In this document: one piece after another, positions 1 to 12,332 of the stretch
Layout: every line of letters starts with the position of its first letter
How positions within the stretch are numbered: position 1 is the stretch's first letter
Source of the DNA: Agroathelia rolfsii
Taxonomy: Eukaryota; Basidiomycota; Agaricomycetes; Amylocorticiales; Amylocorticiaceae
DNA: 64,000 nt
Direction of reading: 5' to 3'
Assembly: GCA_018343915.1 (NCBI GenBank)
Contig: JABRWF010000008.1
Span: 1,116,001 to 1,180,000 of the forward strand
Made by a program: the position numbers and the translations under genes
Notes under the pieces: model-generated
The model's database searches: none
Told to the model about the DNA's origin: nothing
Seen by the model: the letters and a program-made list of their open reading frames with translations, nothing else

Positions 1-483
1 AATTATTTGTAAAGCTCTGGCCGAAAGTATAAGCTACCAGTGGACCCAGACAAAGTGTACGGCCAAGTGAACTTGAACCAAAGTATGCGTTATGTTCGCT
101 AAGCTTGTTTTTTTTTTTTTTTTTTTTTTACAAAAGTGAAATGAGACAATTTACAGCTAATATTCCAGAGCAATATGGATGGTAGTATATTTGACCTTGC
201 CAGGTTATCAATAATACTAGTTTGTGACAAGGAATCGTTTGAAGTCAGGTCATGGGAAGATTCAAATCTGAGCCTTGCATTGTGTGGCTGTGCAGTGTGA
301 TATGATTGCCGGGTTGGGAACGACCTGGGGACACTCAGCTGGCAGTGCTCCCGGCCGTCACTAGCGTCACTTGTCGCGCAGCTCAGACTCACTCAGGCTC
401 AAGTTCTAGCCCTATATCTAACGATCACCTGGGCTGCTGTACTTCTGGACAGGGTCTTATCTCTGTAACAACACAGTGCCACT
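1..483. other. Intergenic / promoter region of VPS26
   Basis: No supported gene. It contains a homopolymer T tract (about 107-129) and then the 5' leader of VPS26. Short open frames on both strands have no recognisable family content. Confidence 0.5.
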
Positions 484-1725
484 ATGGCCGCCTATTTCTT
501 TACGTCCCCCATCGACGTCGACATCAAGTTGGAAGGAGAAGAACTTAGAAAACAGGTCGACCTTAAGACAGAGAAGGAGAAGATAGTCGCATGTCCTATT
601 TTTTATGATGGCGAGTCTGTCGCTGGACAGGCATGTTCCTTGGTTCTAGGTCGACATCATCAGTCATCATTCAACGCGGAGGATTGGTTATAGGTATCTC
701 TTCGCGTCCGGGACGGCAAGAAGATTACGCATGACGGAATCAAGGTCGAGTTTGTAGGACGCATAGGTTTGCTGTTGATCATAATGACGCTTAGCTTCCT
801 TGGGCTCATTATCATTGCTAGAGCTGTTTTACGACCGTGGTCATCATCACGAATTCTTGTCCCTATCCCAGGAACTTGCTGCTCCTGGAGAGATGAGACA
901 GGCTCAGACATTTGATTTCCTATTCAAAAATGTAGAGAAGCAATATGAAAGCTATCAAGGCATTAACGTGAAGCTCAGGTATACTCAATAACGTGACTAT
1001 CTTCATCGTGTACTGACTGGAGCTAGATATTTCATTCGTGTAACCCTGTCGCGGAGGATGGCAGATGTAACCAAAGAACGTGACATATGGGTGCACTCAT
1101 ATCGAGCCCCTCCAGACATCAACAATGCTATCAAGATGGAAGTTGGTATTGAGGATTGTCTACACATCGAGTTTGAATACAACAAATCCAAGTAAGGAGT
1201 TGCTGTGCTCTCATTGCTCCGCAGCAGCAGCGTTTACTTCTTATTCCCAAGGTATCACTTGAAAGACGTCATTGTTGGCAAGATTTATTTCCTGCTTGTA
1301 CGAATCAAGATAAAGCACATGGAGCTCTCCATCATACGGCGTGAAACTACTGGATCCCCACCAAATCAATACAATGAGAGTGAAACAATTACGAAGTTCG
1401 AAATTATGGATGGTGCACCTGTACGAGGTATGATTATAACGTAAACTATGTCAATCTAGCCCTGGTCTGACGACTTTTTCTGTCTAGGAGAGACAATCCC
1501 CATCCGGCTTTTCCTGGGCGGATTTGAACTTACGCCAACGTTCCGTGACGTCAACAAGCGGTTCAGCACACGCTATTATCTCAACCTAGTGTTGATCGAC
1601 GAGGAAAATCGTCGTTACTTCAAACAACAGGAGATCACCATTGTTAGGATACCAGAGGTTCGTCTTTTCCATGGTATTGTACTGCTACATGCGTCATGAC
1701 TGATCGGATGAATGCTCAGAACTAA
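484..1725 (+). CDS. VPS26: Vacuolar protein sorting-associated protein 26 (retromer subunit), 7 exons
   Basis: Retromer core subunit that, with Vps35 and Vps29, recycles cargo receptors from endosomes to the Golgi. Exons: 484-630, 694-766, 822-978, 1027-1191, 1252-1427, 1488-1657, 1720-1725, giving 297 aa. The joined frame runs the length of the arrestin-like Vps26 fold. Recognisable blocks are the N-terminal FFTSPIDVDIKLEGEE, then DGKKITHDGIKVEFVGRIE, the ELFYDRGHHHEF motif, RRMADVTKERDIWVHSYR, the IVGKIYFLLVRIKIKHME strand and DEENRRYFKQQEI near the C-terminus. The family is usually 300-380 aa, and this copy lacks most of the variable C-terminal tail. The first intron must use a GC donor (cag|gcatgt) to keep the frame. 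The last coding exon is only an Asn codon plus stop; retaining that intron would add about a dozen residues instead, so the exact C-terminus is uncertain. Confidence 0.95.
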
Positions 1726-2008
1726 CCGCTTCTATCATTCTGTATTTTATATTTGTACTTCTCATGATGGTCTATTCCTATTCACATCCTGGAATTTATT
1801 TCTTTCGATCATTTGTATGGTGCTTTGAAATGTTCAGGCATAAAAACATCATGGTTGCGATGAAATACAAGTTGCTTACTTTAATCACATGATCTGTGGC
1901 TGAGCTTTTGATAATCCAGCCACTGGCCACTAGAAGCCATTTGCGCGTTGAATACTATGATCATATTTGAAAGTAGAACGACATTCGCGAATGGTTTTCT
2001 AGATCCAA

Positions 2009-2939
2009 ATGGAATCTCATACATCTTCTACTATGGACAAAGGTGATAACTTCAGTGCCGAATTGCCCCACTTGATGCGTATAACGTCTTCGGGCAAGAT
2101 GCGCAACTGGATCGAGTTTGCGCTTAAGTTCTTTCAGGTAATTGTTGCCTGAAGAGTTTGTTGCTCATGCACTCATACAGCCCTAACCACTTATAGGAGA
2201 ATGAATCTACACCTCTCGTGCTGCATACTTTATCTCCAAACCAAGTTCCGTTTTTGTCTCCATCTCCGTCAGGGCAAACGGACTTGGCTGGCAACAACGC
2301 GACTACGAAAGGCGGCGAAGTAGTCCAGCCCGTAACATCAGACACTGCCAACGACAAACCAACACAAGCGCGACTGGACAATGCGACGCTCTTGATTCCT
2401 CGTCTGATATCAGTTGCCGAAGTGATCAAGAGGGAATATCTCAAGAACTTGCCGGCAAATCGAACGGAGGGGCTCTTTCAGTATAATGAGTTGGGCCGTC
2501 TTGAAGACCTCCCCGGATTTCGTGCTACAGGGGACGACGGAGCCAATGATGGTATACCAACAGGCGACGCTCTTGCTGCCGCTTTGGAAGGCAAAAATTA
2601 GTATGATCTGTGCTATTACCTCAAATATCCTCTCTTCCTAACAGTTGGACTTGTTCATGATTAGCCCAAAGATAAAACGAACGCCGTATATGAAGATTAC
2701 TCTCAGCCGGAGTCCCTTGTCCCTCCCCGATGATGAGAGCAAACGTGTCACGTACGTCTTATCCATCCAGATTGACTCGAATTTGAGGCAATCATTAATG
2801 CAAAAAAATGCTTGCATTTAGGGCTCAGCCAGCCGCCAAAAGAAAACAGACCAAGCCTCAAAAGGCACGATTGCGCAAAAAGCAGAAAACAGGCTACAAT
2901 TCTCAGCAGGCTATGGACATATCCGAAGATGCTGAATAA
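2009..2939 (+). CDS. Alba-domain protein, RNase P/MRP subunit-like (Rpp25/POP6 type), 4 exons
   Basis: Exons 2009-2137, 2197-2600, 2665-2751 and 2822-2939 give 245 aa. The middle exon has the Alba fold pattern: MRITSSGKMRNWIEFALKFF, then after an inserted loop LLIPRLISVAEVIKREYL, and in exon 3 RTPYMKITLSRSPLSL. The C-terminus is a Lys/Arg/Gln-rich nuclear-type tail (AAKRKQTKPQKARLRKKQK) ending in an acidic DISEDAE. Eukaryotic Alba proteins bind RNA, chiefly as the Rpp20/Rpp25 (Pop7/Pop6) dimer of RNase P and MRP; the Rpp25 side is the better guess because of the basic tail. It starts 283 bp downstream of the VPS26 stop on the same strand. A second in-frame ATG lies at codon 9. Confidence 0.8.
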
Positions 2940-3306
2940 AGTGTTTCGCATCATTGTACCGATATGTGGTAAACCTCCAAGAGAGCGACAAAAAGCCAAC
3001 CAAAACAACAGCTGACTTGTCAGTGATACAAAAAAAAAAAAAACACTGAAACAATAAAGAAAAGAAAAAGAACTAAAACAAAATAAAGCAAAATAATTCG
3101 GTTTCCAGCGTGTAGTAAAAAAGAAGGGGAATAAAAGAAGCAGAAAAAAAGTCCATCTCCTCTTGGCTTATAAGTATACGTCTAAAAGACGTCGTATGCA
3201 TGATAATACTCGTGTATGACGATGAATGTCAATGGAAAGTAAACTACAACTCTTCCAACGATCGTCGTCCATCCAATCCGTGCGCCATCCGCCACTCAGC
3301 CTTGTC
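2940..3306. other. Convergent 3' flanks
   Basis: A/T-rich 3' ends of the Alba gene (plus) and the seven-helix protein gene (minus), with several A-runs after 3029. No gene seen. Confidence 0.5.
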
Positions 3307-6300
3307 CTATGGCTCAGTCGTCCCAATCTCCTCGAGCGTTACACTCCGCATTGTCAAGTGATGCGTCCTTGGCGTCGGCGTATTGCGTTGCACCACCTGA
3401 CCCACATTCAGACTGCGGTCAAGTCCAACCGGCCTCTTCACCTCCGCTTGCCACTCTTCCTCCTTCATCTCTCCTCTCTCTTCGCCCAATCGCGGGAAAA
3501 GCTGTGGAGGAGGCGACAACGACTCAGCAGCAGCGACGGTAGTCGGACTTAGCGACCCTGCCGTCGCCCTCCGCCGCCCACTCAACGTCCTCACGGCCTG
3601 CGACACCTGCACCTCATGCGCGTACGTCCAGTCTTCCTCCTGCATATGTGGCGAGTCCGTCCTCCACGACACGCGGGTGGGCGAGTCCGTGCGCTGTGCA
3701 CGGGTGTGCATGCTTGAGCGCAGCTCGCGCACGTCGATGGAGGCCATGGAGCGTACCGAGGTGTCAAGGTCGAGGCTGTCGCGGTAGCCGTCCGCGAGCT
3801 CGCCAAGCATATTGGGGCTGTCGAGCGGTGCGGGGAGGGATAGAGAGGGCGGGTAGCCGACATCAGCGTCGGCGGGGTCTTGCGCCAGGCGAGAAGGTTT
3901 TACAAGGTGCCGGTGCGATGGAGAAGAAGAAAAGGCTACTTGAGTTTGAGGTGATACGTTGCTGCCCCATCCATCTTCGGTGGTGAGAGGCGTCTGCGTG
4001 CCGTTGGAGAAGGCGTAATGCGTTGGTGTCGATGTACCTTCGGAGGAGGCGTAGGCCGGACGGGAGGTGACGGACCAGGCGCTGGGCATTGGTCTTGCTA
4101 CCGCGGGCAGTCCACGTGAGATCGGCCGGATGGCGAAGTCGTGTGCGATGGAGTTGCTATGTGCGCCTCCTTCAGACGAAGATGAGGGGTTCAAGCTAGC
4201 GGTGGTTCCATGCCCGAGCGAGGGTATTGGTACTTCGTCGATGTCGTCTGGTCTAGAATAGAATAGTGCGCAAATAAATAAACCATCAGCACCATTCTTT
4301 TCGCGTGAGAAGGAGAAAATGAAAACAACACGTACTCAAGACGATGCTTAGGATCATTAAACGGATTGACTGACGGCTCCTTTTCTCCTGCTCTCGATGT
4401 CAACCTCTCCTCGTATTGCTCCAAGACATTGCCAGGCACGGCCGGCACAGGCGGGAAATCATTCATGACCGACCAGGACATCATCGACATCGACATGCCG
4501 GACTTGCTCGACTGGTAGCTCTCGTGTGCAGTATTCTTGCTAATAGCGCTATTCACAGCCAACTGCGAATGGGACTGAGACTCCACGTTGTACGCAAACG
4601 GATAAGGCACAGAGCCAACGCTCTTGGCGCGCCGTCCGTAGGAAGAAGATGAACCAGAAGATTTACTGGCAGTGTCCTTGTCTTTGCCCCTACCCGTATC
4701 CCTACCATCTCTCCCCTTGTCGTTCTTGCCGGGCCCGCGCAGCCCAGAGAGCCACAGTGCCTCGCTCTGTAAGCCTTTGGCGCCCGGTACCGTCGCACCC
4801 GTCTTCGTGGACGTCGGTGTCGTCGGCGTCGGGGGTGTATTTGCATCCCCGTGCCTGCCCATGGTGTGGCCATGCATGAGGTACTGCTGGTACTGGTTAT
4901 ACTCATACCCCGTCGTCGTCGTCATCACCGCTCCCGCGCTCAAGCCCGTCCACGCATCCGAGCCGCCAGCCCCCCAGGCGGGCGCCGAGCGCGGGGGGAG
5001 AGACCACCCTTCGCTTCTTGCCTTTCCTGCACCACCAACGCCACTCCCCCGCCCACTGTTGAATCCAAACGTCAAGGAAAAGGGGGAAGAGAACCAGATC
5101 GCCGACAGAGGCCTGGACGTCACACTCTGCGCGATCGTCTCCGCCTCGGGCATGTCCAGCGCGGAGAAGCGCATCTCGAGCGCGGGCGCTTGCCCACGTT
5201 CGAGTTGGACCGTGACGCGCTCGCGCGCACGGGCGCGGGGCCGCAGGTGGGGTGTAACTTGAAACGGCGTCGTTGGTGTTCGGACGACGGCGCTTCCCGC
5301 ATCAGCTCGGCCGTCTGCGTCGGCGGCTTCGTCGTCCGGGAACGGATAAAACGGTCCTCCGTCGGTGTTGTTGTTGTGATTGTTGTTGCCGAGAAGAAGC
5401 GCGGATTGGAATGCCGTCGTGGCCGTGTGGGAGAGGCGCCGGAAGGTGCTATTGCGTGGGTTTGAGATGAGCAGTTTTTCGCGCGTGGTTGAGCGTCGCT
5501 TGATAGGTCTGTCATTGTTGTTATTGCTGTTATCGACGGAGAAGAGCTGGAAGTCTTCGAGTGTGTCGAGACTGACGAGTAAGAAAAAAAATACAAAGTC
5601 AATACATGTGAGAGATGGCGATAAATCACAATGGGATCATCATCCCGAGAAAAAAAAAAAACTCACCCTTTAACAACGCCGACTGCCAAACAGGCCCTGC
5701 TGATGAACCGCAAGATCCTGCGCGCGACGACATAGCCAAAGCTGGCGTCCGCGAACCCGATCGCGGTCTCGATCGCGCCGAGGTGGATCCCGAGCGTGTA
5801 CCACGCGATGCCGTTCATCAGGCGGGTTTCTGCCGCCCCTCCGTTGTTTCTTCTTGCGTTGCCACCGCTACCGCCATGGTCATTGTTTCGAACGTTGGTA
5901 TTGTCGACGTTGAGCTTGCTATCGTGGACGATGGAAGAGGGGGGTACGATGACGGCCGTGGCGGTGAACGGTGACAGCGCGGACGCCTCGATGCGCTGCT
6001 GGTCGAGCAGGGCACGCACGAGGCGGTAGAAGATGAGCGAGGAGGCGAGGGATTGGTAGGCTGTGAGCGCGGCGAGGCCGAGCGAGGTGAGCGTGTTCCA
6101 GAGGGTGAAGTTGGTGAGGGTGGTGAGGGTAAAGGTGAAGTGGCTGTGTGTGGTGAATTGTTCTGTTGGTAGAGGCAAGGGGGAAAGAGAAAAAAGATTT
6201 TTTAATGCAATTTGAACTTGGAGGTTTTGGCTTACTGTAGGATGTACCAAGGAATGAACCGAGTACATTCAAGACGATTATGATAGGCCAGTGAATTAAA

Positions 6301-6841
6301 AGTGAATACTAAGGAAAGATGTTTGCATAGTTCACAAGAATAAATCATTGAAGCATACCTTGGAAGGATTTTGGTAACGAGTCGGAAGAAGAGGTATCAA
6401 ATGCGCGTCGCTAAGCAGATAAAGAAAGACAATATAGCATAGGGGAGGGAGGATGGACAAAGCGCCTGGAGATAAACAAAAAGAGGGGATCGAGGGGTTA
6501 GTAAAAGCGCCACTGTTGCATAGCGATAGTGATGCGCTGCGTGACACCTTACCTACGGTGATATCCAAAGCTTTGAACAATTGCTCAGATTGGAATATAG
6601 GCCGGAGGATATGCGTGAGCATGTCGAGTAGGGCGAGAAGAAAGTAGATCCAGCCCTCCAGGACGACGAGGTAGTGCCGTCTAGAGAGGTCAATATCAAT
6701 GTCATCAGATTTCCAGGCACAGCTCGAGCATAGCATAGCAGCTGTAAGCAACGCACCGGCCATCACGACTGCGATTAACAGCCACGAGGAGGACTGTGGT
6801 AAATACGAGGCCCAGCGCTGGCGGGACGATAAGCAGCTCAT
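3307..6841 (-). CDS. Seven-helix membrane protein with a long disordered C-terminal tail, 6 exons
   Basis: Exons (minus): 6841 or further upstream to 6553, 6465-6359, 6308-6236, 6162-5667, 5571-4336, 4252-3307; about 1,048 aa from the ATG at 6841. Hydrophobic helices occur in order: SSWLLIAVVMAGALLTAAML; YLVVLEGWIYFLLALLDML; ILPPLCYIVFLYLL; LIHWPIIIVLNVLGSFLG; the segment around TSLGLAALTAYQSLASSLIF; and IAWYTLGIHLGAIETAIGF. A further one (WATQFVSLLLLFSAVN) lies just upstream in the same frame, so seven if the true start is 5' of 6841. That upstream frame has no ATG, so a 5' exon or an alternative first exon is missing. After the last helix (VVKG|LDTLEDFQL) the remaining roughly 700 residues are Ser/Thr/Pro/Gly-rich with short acidic and basic patches and look disordered. 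I recall similar uncharacterised basidiomycete membrane proteins with the YRLVRALLDQ and RRILRFISRA blocks; no function is known to me. A receptor-like topology (tail cytosolic) is inference. Confidence 0.8.
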
Positions 6842-8204
6842 ATTCGAGCGCAGAAAAGGGTTCACAGCGGAGAATAGAAGCAGAAGAGAAACAAATTGGG
6901 TAGCCCATGTAAAAACTTGAGGGGTAGAACAAGAATGATCACAAAATTCTTCAACAATGGGAGAGTTTGTGACTAGTGAATGTGTGGGCAATGATGAACA
7001 TTTCCAGTAGGAAAGTTAAACCAAGCCTATTTTGAAACGATCGTGTGAGAATGAAAAGAGTGGACAGCAGACTGGCTGCGTTAGACAAAGCGAGTGTGTG
7101 CGAGATAGGGGGTCGACCAGCGGTTAGTATATATCAGACGTTGTGGCTGTTGATGTTGTACAAGTTCGAATCAAAGCAGGAAGCTATGGCCGGGCGGGAA
7201 GGAGGAGAGCGAGACCTCTTTCTTTGTCGTTGTCGTCGTCCAGGACAGACCCTTGTGGAGGAAAGAGGGCCTCTGACTTGCGCACCCGTCAGAGACTGGA
7301 GATGGCAGAACAGGCTTGGATCATGATCGCGACGGTTGCTGGCGGACGGGGCTGAGAGAAGCGCCGGCTAGACGCGGTATCCATATAGAATTCCTTTTAT
7401 TCTGGGACAAGTTGCATCTCGACAGGCAGGGCTGCCAACTCGGATTGTGGTGTACAACACTTGTGCAGGAGTAGTATGGCGTTGACACCAAGAAAAACCA
7501 AGCAGGTTGGGTATATGCTTGGCTGTAGACGCTGATCGGTTCAGGGGTGATGATCTCATGAATTGATTCCATGATGAATGAATGAATGAATCACACACAC
7601 TCGTGCAGCACGCTGGTCGTGAATGAAAATAACCAGAGTGGTGTGATTATTATTCCCATTATTCTCACAATACTGATTGAGAGAGAGAGAGACCCATGTA
7701 ATGCGTAGGAATGGTGCAGGAATGCGGACATGGATTTCCGAGTTGGGGTAGAAACACAAACCTTGGCTGCCGTTTGCCGAACGGGTCCGGAGCAAGCCGA
7801 GCCGAGACCATTTGCCATATATGGAAAATGATATTCTGGGTGCTGGGTCTATTGCCTGCATCTGCGCTTGAAATACATGCTGTAATGGCCATGCCTGCAA
7901 TCTGTAGCGGGGAAATTAGATTGCATACTAGAATTTCAATGAATTTTTCAGAGACATGACACAGCTTGCCAGGCACATCCACATTCACCGCCGGCTGGAT
8001 TCTTGTTCTGCGCGGCGAGAGGGTTCCGTGGATGATAAAAGGGAGCCCATTTCATGCTAGCTGCCCCTCTCTCTACTTACTACTTACTACTCCTGCCCTT
8101 GTTTCCCCCCCTTCCTCACACTCTTCTTCTCTATTCCCCAGACGCTCTCTTTTCTATTTTACGTCTAACCACTCCTTCACTCCTTTCTAATCCCCTCTCG
8201 CGAG
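6842..8204. other. Intergenic region; promoters of two divergent genes
   Basis: Separates the seven-helix gene (minus) from the glyoxal oxidase gene (plus). It holds a TGAA tetranucleotide repeat (about 7575-7591), a GA run (about 7677-7692), and, just before 8205, a long pyrimidine-rich tract (8060-8200) typical of fungal core promoters, preceded by the TATA-like gatgataaaaggg near 8032. It may also contain the missing first exon of the minus-strand gene. No other gene is supported. Confidence 0.5.
7575..7591. repeat. TGAA tetranucleotide microsatellite
   Basis: About four perfect tandem copies of tgaa, followed by a short CA run. Confidence 0.8.
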
Positions 8205-10494
8205 ATGCGCTCGCTTCTCGGGCTCCTATCCACGCCCGTCGCCTTTGCGGCTGCCCAGTCGGCGGGCTCCTTTAATGACGCTGGCAACACCCTCGTCAGC
8301 GCTATGATGGTCAGTAACAGAGCATAACCAACTATCAAGCCTCTAAGCGTGCATGTATATTTACATCGCATGTTCCTCGAGGCGTTTTTAAAAAAAAAAA
8401 AAATTCCAATTTTATCACGTCTATCTTAAGACATGGCCTTCTCACTACGTACAACTTAGATGTTCCTCGGTAACGATGAAAATGTCTACATTCTCGACAA
8501 GGCCCAAGAAAATGCTGCCCAAGTCAATGGCCATCCTGCTTGGGGTGCCGTATGGTGAGCATCATCACCACTCTCTCACTACTTACTCAGAGAATGTGTC
8601 CTCAACCCCGTTGTCATGCTACAGGAATATCAAGAATCAATCCGCCAGTGTCATGGATGTCTACACAAACACCTTCTGTGCCTCTGGCATGCACCTTCCC
8701 AATGGCTCCTTTGTCACATTTGGCGGCAACGGTGCCATTGGATACAAGGGCGCCGAGGGCAACCAGCTCAACCCCGGCGGCTACTCTGCTGCTTACGACA
8801 CTCAACTCAAAGACTACGATGGCACAAAGTCCATCCGTATCCTCAACCCATGCACGGACGAGGACGACTGGTCGAGTCCCAAGTGCCAGTGGTACGACGA
8901 TCCCTCGGTGCTCTCCATGCAGCGCTCGCGTTGGTACGCTGGCACCGAGGCCCTCGCCGATGGTAGCGTCGTCGTCATCGGTGGCTTTACAAACGGTGGC
9001 TACGTGAACAGAAACTACCCCAACACGGACCCCACCTGGGAGGGCAATGCATCTCAGCCTACGTACGAATTCTACCCCAGCCGAGGTGAACCCCAGCTGT
9101 TGCAATTCATGACGACCACCAGCGGTCTGAACTCCTACGCACATGCCTACCTCATGCCATCGGGCAAAATGTTCCTCCAGGCATACTGGTCATCAAGTAA
9201 GTCACCGTTCCTGAGATCTTTTTGGCGCCCACGGCATTCTAATCCCATATCTCCAATAGCCCTTTGGGACTACGACAACAACGTTGAGACCGCGCTGCCC
9301 GACATGCCCAACAACATCGCACGTGTCTATCCCGCCTCGGGCGCCACTGCCATGCTCCCTCTCACGCCCGCCAACAACTACACGCCGAGCGTCATCTTCT
9401 GTGGCGGCTCCAACATGACCGACGAGATGTGGGGCAACTACTCCTGGCCGTTCATAGACACCTGGAACTACCCCGCATCGAACGACTGCCACACCATCAC
9501 CCCCGAACCCGCCGACGGCTCCGCCCCTGCCTACACCCAGGTCGACGACATGCCCACGGGCCGCACTATGGGACAGTTCATCGCCCTCCCTGATGGTACC
9601 TACCTCGTTGTCAACGGCGCCGCGAACGGCACGGCTGGCTACTCCAACGGCGGCACACTCACCACCCCGGCTGACCAGATGCCGTGGGGCGAGTCCCTCG
9701 CTGCCGCGCCTGTGCTGACACCCGCCTTATTCAACCCGAACAAGCCCTCGGGCAGCCAATGGTCCACGTCCGGCTTCCAGGCAAGCAAGATCCCACGTCT
9801 GTACCACTCCTCCGCGATCCTCCTCCCCGACGCCAGCGTGCTCATCGCCGGCTCGAGCCCGAACATCTACGTGAACACGACGGCCCCCTTCCCGACGACG
9901 TACCAGGCCGAGCGCTTCCTGCCGCACTACTTCTCTGCGTCCGTCCGGCCGACGTTCTCCGGCGCGCCCAGCACGCTTTCCTACGGTGGACAGTACTTTG
10001 ACCTGGTCGTGCCCTCGTCGGCGTACCCCTCCGGCACGGACGCGAACAGCGCCGCGGGCAACACCACCGTCGTCCTCGTCCGCGGCGGCTTCACGACGCA
10101 CGCGATGAACATGGGCCAGCGGTTCATGCAGCTCAACAACACGTTCGAGGTGCACTCGAACGGCAGCTTTACGCTCCATGTGTCGCAGCCGCCGCCGAAC
10201 GCGAACCTGCTCACGCCCGGGCCGGCGCTGTTGTTCGTCGTCGTGGACGGTATCCCGAGCAACGGCACGAGGGTGATTGTCGGTAATGGACAGGTGGGCA
10301 CACAGCCGACACAGGCGACGGTGCAGTTGCCGGACAGCGTCACGCTGGCGTCGGCGTCAGGTGGAAGTGGTGGAAGCAGCAACTCGACGGGCAGTGGCTC
10401 ATCGTCGAAGAAGAGTGATGCGGTGGCTGTCGGCGCTAGTCTGAGTGCCGTGTTGGGCGGTGTTGCGATGATTGCTGCAAGCTTGCTGTCATAA
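8205..10494 (+). CDS. Glyoxal oxidase-like copper radical oxidase (AA5), GPI-anchored, 4 exons
   Basis: Extracellular copper radical oxidase of the glyoxal oxidase / galactose oxidase family, expected to oxidise small aldehydes and deliver H2O2 to peroxidases. Exons 8205-8309, 8460-8554, 8625-9196, 9260-10494; 668 aa. The start is chosen at MRSLLGLLSTPVAFAAAQ, a signal peptide. Radical-site residues are all present: Cys85 in DVYTNTFCASGMHLPNG (the Cys of the Tyr-Cys cofactor), Tyr171 in QRSRWYAGTEALADGS (its partner Tyr), Tyr-His in IPRLYHSSAILLPD, and the copper His in GGFTTHAMNMGQRFMQL. The C-terminal DUF1929-type beta domain follows. The last 60 residues are a Gly/Ser linker then a hydrophobic tail (SAVLGGVAMIAASLLS), as in GPI-anchored members. 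No WSC domain is seen. Third positions are C-rich, as for highly expressed genes. Confidence 0.93.
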
Positions 10495-12332
10495 ACGCTC
10501 ATGCTCACTCCGTCTTGTTGGTCTTTTGTCTCCCATCTCTGTCTTGTATATTGGTTGGTTGAGTGGAAGCGATGGTATTTATCTACGTGGACAATAATTA
10601 TCTTTTTTGTCTTGACTAGGCTAATATAATAGCCCGTTCAACCATCCTCTCTCAGTTGTTGATAACTTTTTTTCTTTCCTGACTCTTGACTTTCGCGCAA
10701 TTTTGCGAATTCACTTTCTATAGCTGGACTCCCGAACCCACCCACTCGATTTATTTTTTTTTACAACTACTCTTTTATCTTTTTACTCTATACTTATCGT
10801 CGAGTAGTATTTCAAATGCCAAACGAACGGACTTACGACCATATCTACCTTTTTTTGTTATTTTTTTTTTTTTTAGCTTGCTTTGGCTCTACTCTGCCTT
10901 TTTTTTTTTTTTACTTTACTGTTTCTCATATTGAATTTGAGGAATATATAAATGAACTCAAAACTCTCACATCGTACATGTAAATGTACTATCGCATCTC
11001 CCTCTGTATCGGTCGGATAACCGACCTTGAAAGTCAGCCTGGGCTGCGGGTGAACAACTTGATTTGAAGTAACGTTCAGAGAACTTTGGACGTAAAAATT
11101 GATTCTGATTTGTGATCAACCATATCCACCTATACTACTAGTATCGATGCCTTGCATGTGTCAATCTTCCCTGCGGATTCAAGAAAAAAAAAGTCAGCAA
11201 TCGCGCCGAATCGGCGTCATTCAGCTTCAGCGCTGTAAACGCTTTGTTTCATGATCAGTTCAGCCCGTTTGAAGTCTCGGGCTTAAATCCTTAGTATTGG
11301 TAGAAATGGGGCTTTTCCCTGGGAAACCCCAGAGTGTTATAACGGATCGGGGCCCTCTGGAAGATTTAGTTAGTCCCCATATTTCTTTACTTTATTTATC
11401 AATATTAGCATACCACAGCATTCCATTCTACTTGGGATATGGTTACATTTCACAGTCGAATCTATTACATATGTACGCTCGTGATTCTGAGTATTTAGCA
11501 TATTAGGACAGGTAATCGGACATCTTATACCAGTTCTCTCACATCCCTGTTCGAACGTCACACACTCCTAGCCTTATAACGCTTGACCATGAGGCCAATA
11601 GAGAAGCCTGCCATGCTCGTGGATAAATGGCTACATCAGTAGAACCATCGACCTTGCTTGACATTCTTATATGCAATACACCCCGGAGTTCTTTTAATTA
11701 CAATCCTGAAATCCGAGCAAAAAGTTTTGCATAACCATATTTGAGCAATAAGATATGAAATGTGGTTGGGTACTGGTTGCAAAGCACCTACTATCTTACA
11801 CCGTATGAGTTATCACTTCAAACATTTACCAGCACACTCTAGGCAGCATGCTACGAGGAAGAAACATGCATATGTAACTTCCCAGCAGCCGTTTCTGGCG
11901 AACTTCATGATCATTTGGGCATATACTGATGGTTGAATTTTGACTAGGCTGCCGGTGAATCCTGATTTAGCACTGGTTTTCAATCCAAACAAGATTTAAA
12001 AGAGGAATTTGCAATCATCCGACTCGGAAAAGAAAAAGGTAAACTCAAGGTACTATGACTAAGGAACTAACTTTGTAAATCCTGTGATTCATTGAACGCG
12101 ACTTTTGAAGGTTCTAAAGGTCCGACTGTCATTAGCTGACATTCAGCTTTGCTCCACATGCGACCACATCATCGGCCTGCTGATAATGTATACCAACTAT
12201 CATCTGACATAGTTTAATGCATTTCTTAACTTAGAACATACGAGAGGTTTGGGTCCGTATAAATTCACTAACAGTGACACCTATTATGACGAAACTATGA
12301 CAATACCCCTACACCCCATATTTCCTTCTGTC
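10495..12332. other. Long intergenic stretch, T-rich then featureless
   Basis: The 3' region of the oxidase gene (10495-10980) has repeated T-runs. From 10980 to 12332 there is A/T-rich sequence with short open frames of no recognisable content. Nothing further supported. Confidence 0.4.

Noticed and set aside
6705..6932. Alternative frame for the start of the seven-helix gene (IVPPALGLVFTTVLLVAVN)
   Set aside because: It is hydrophobic and tempting as a first helix, but no intron of reasonable size can connect it to the downstream frame.
8614..10179. Minus-strand open frames of 150-176 codons within the glyoxal oxidase gene
   Set aside because: Shadows produced by the strong third-position C bias of the plus-strand gene. 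They lack any motif.
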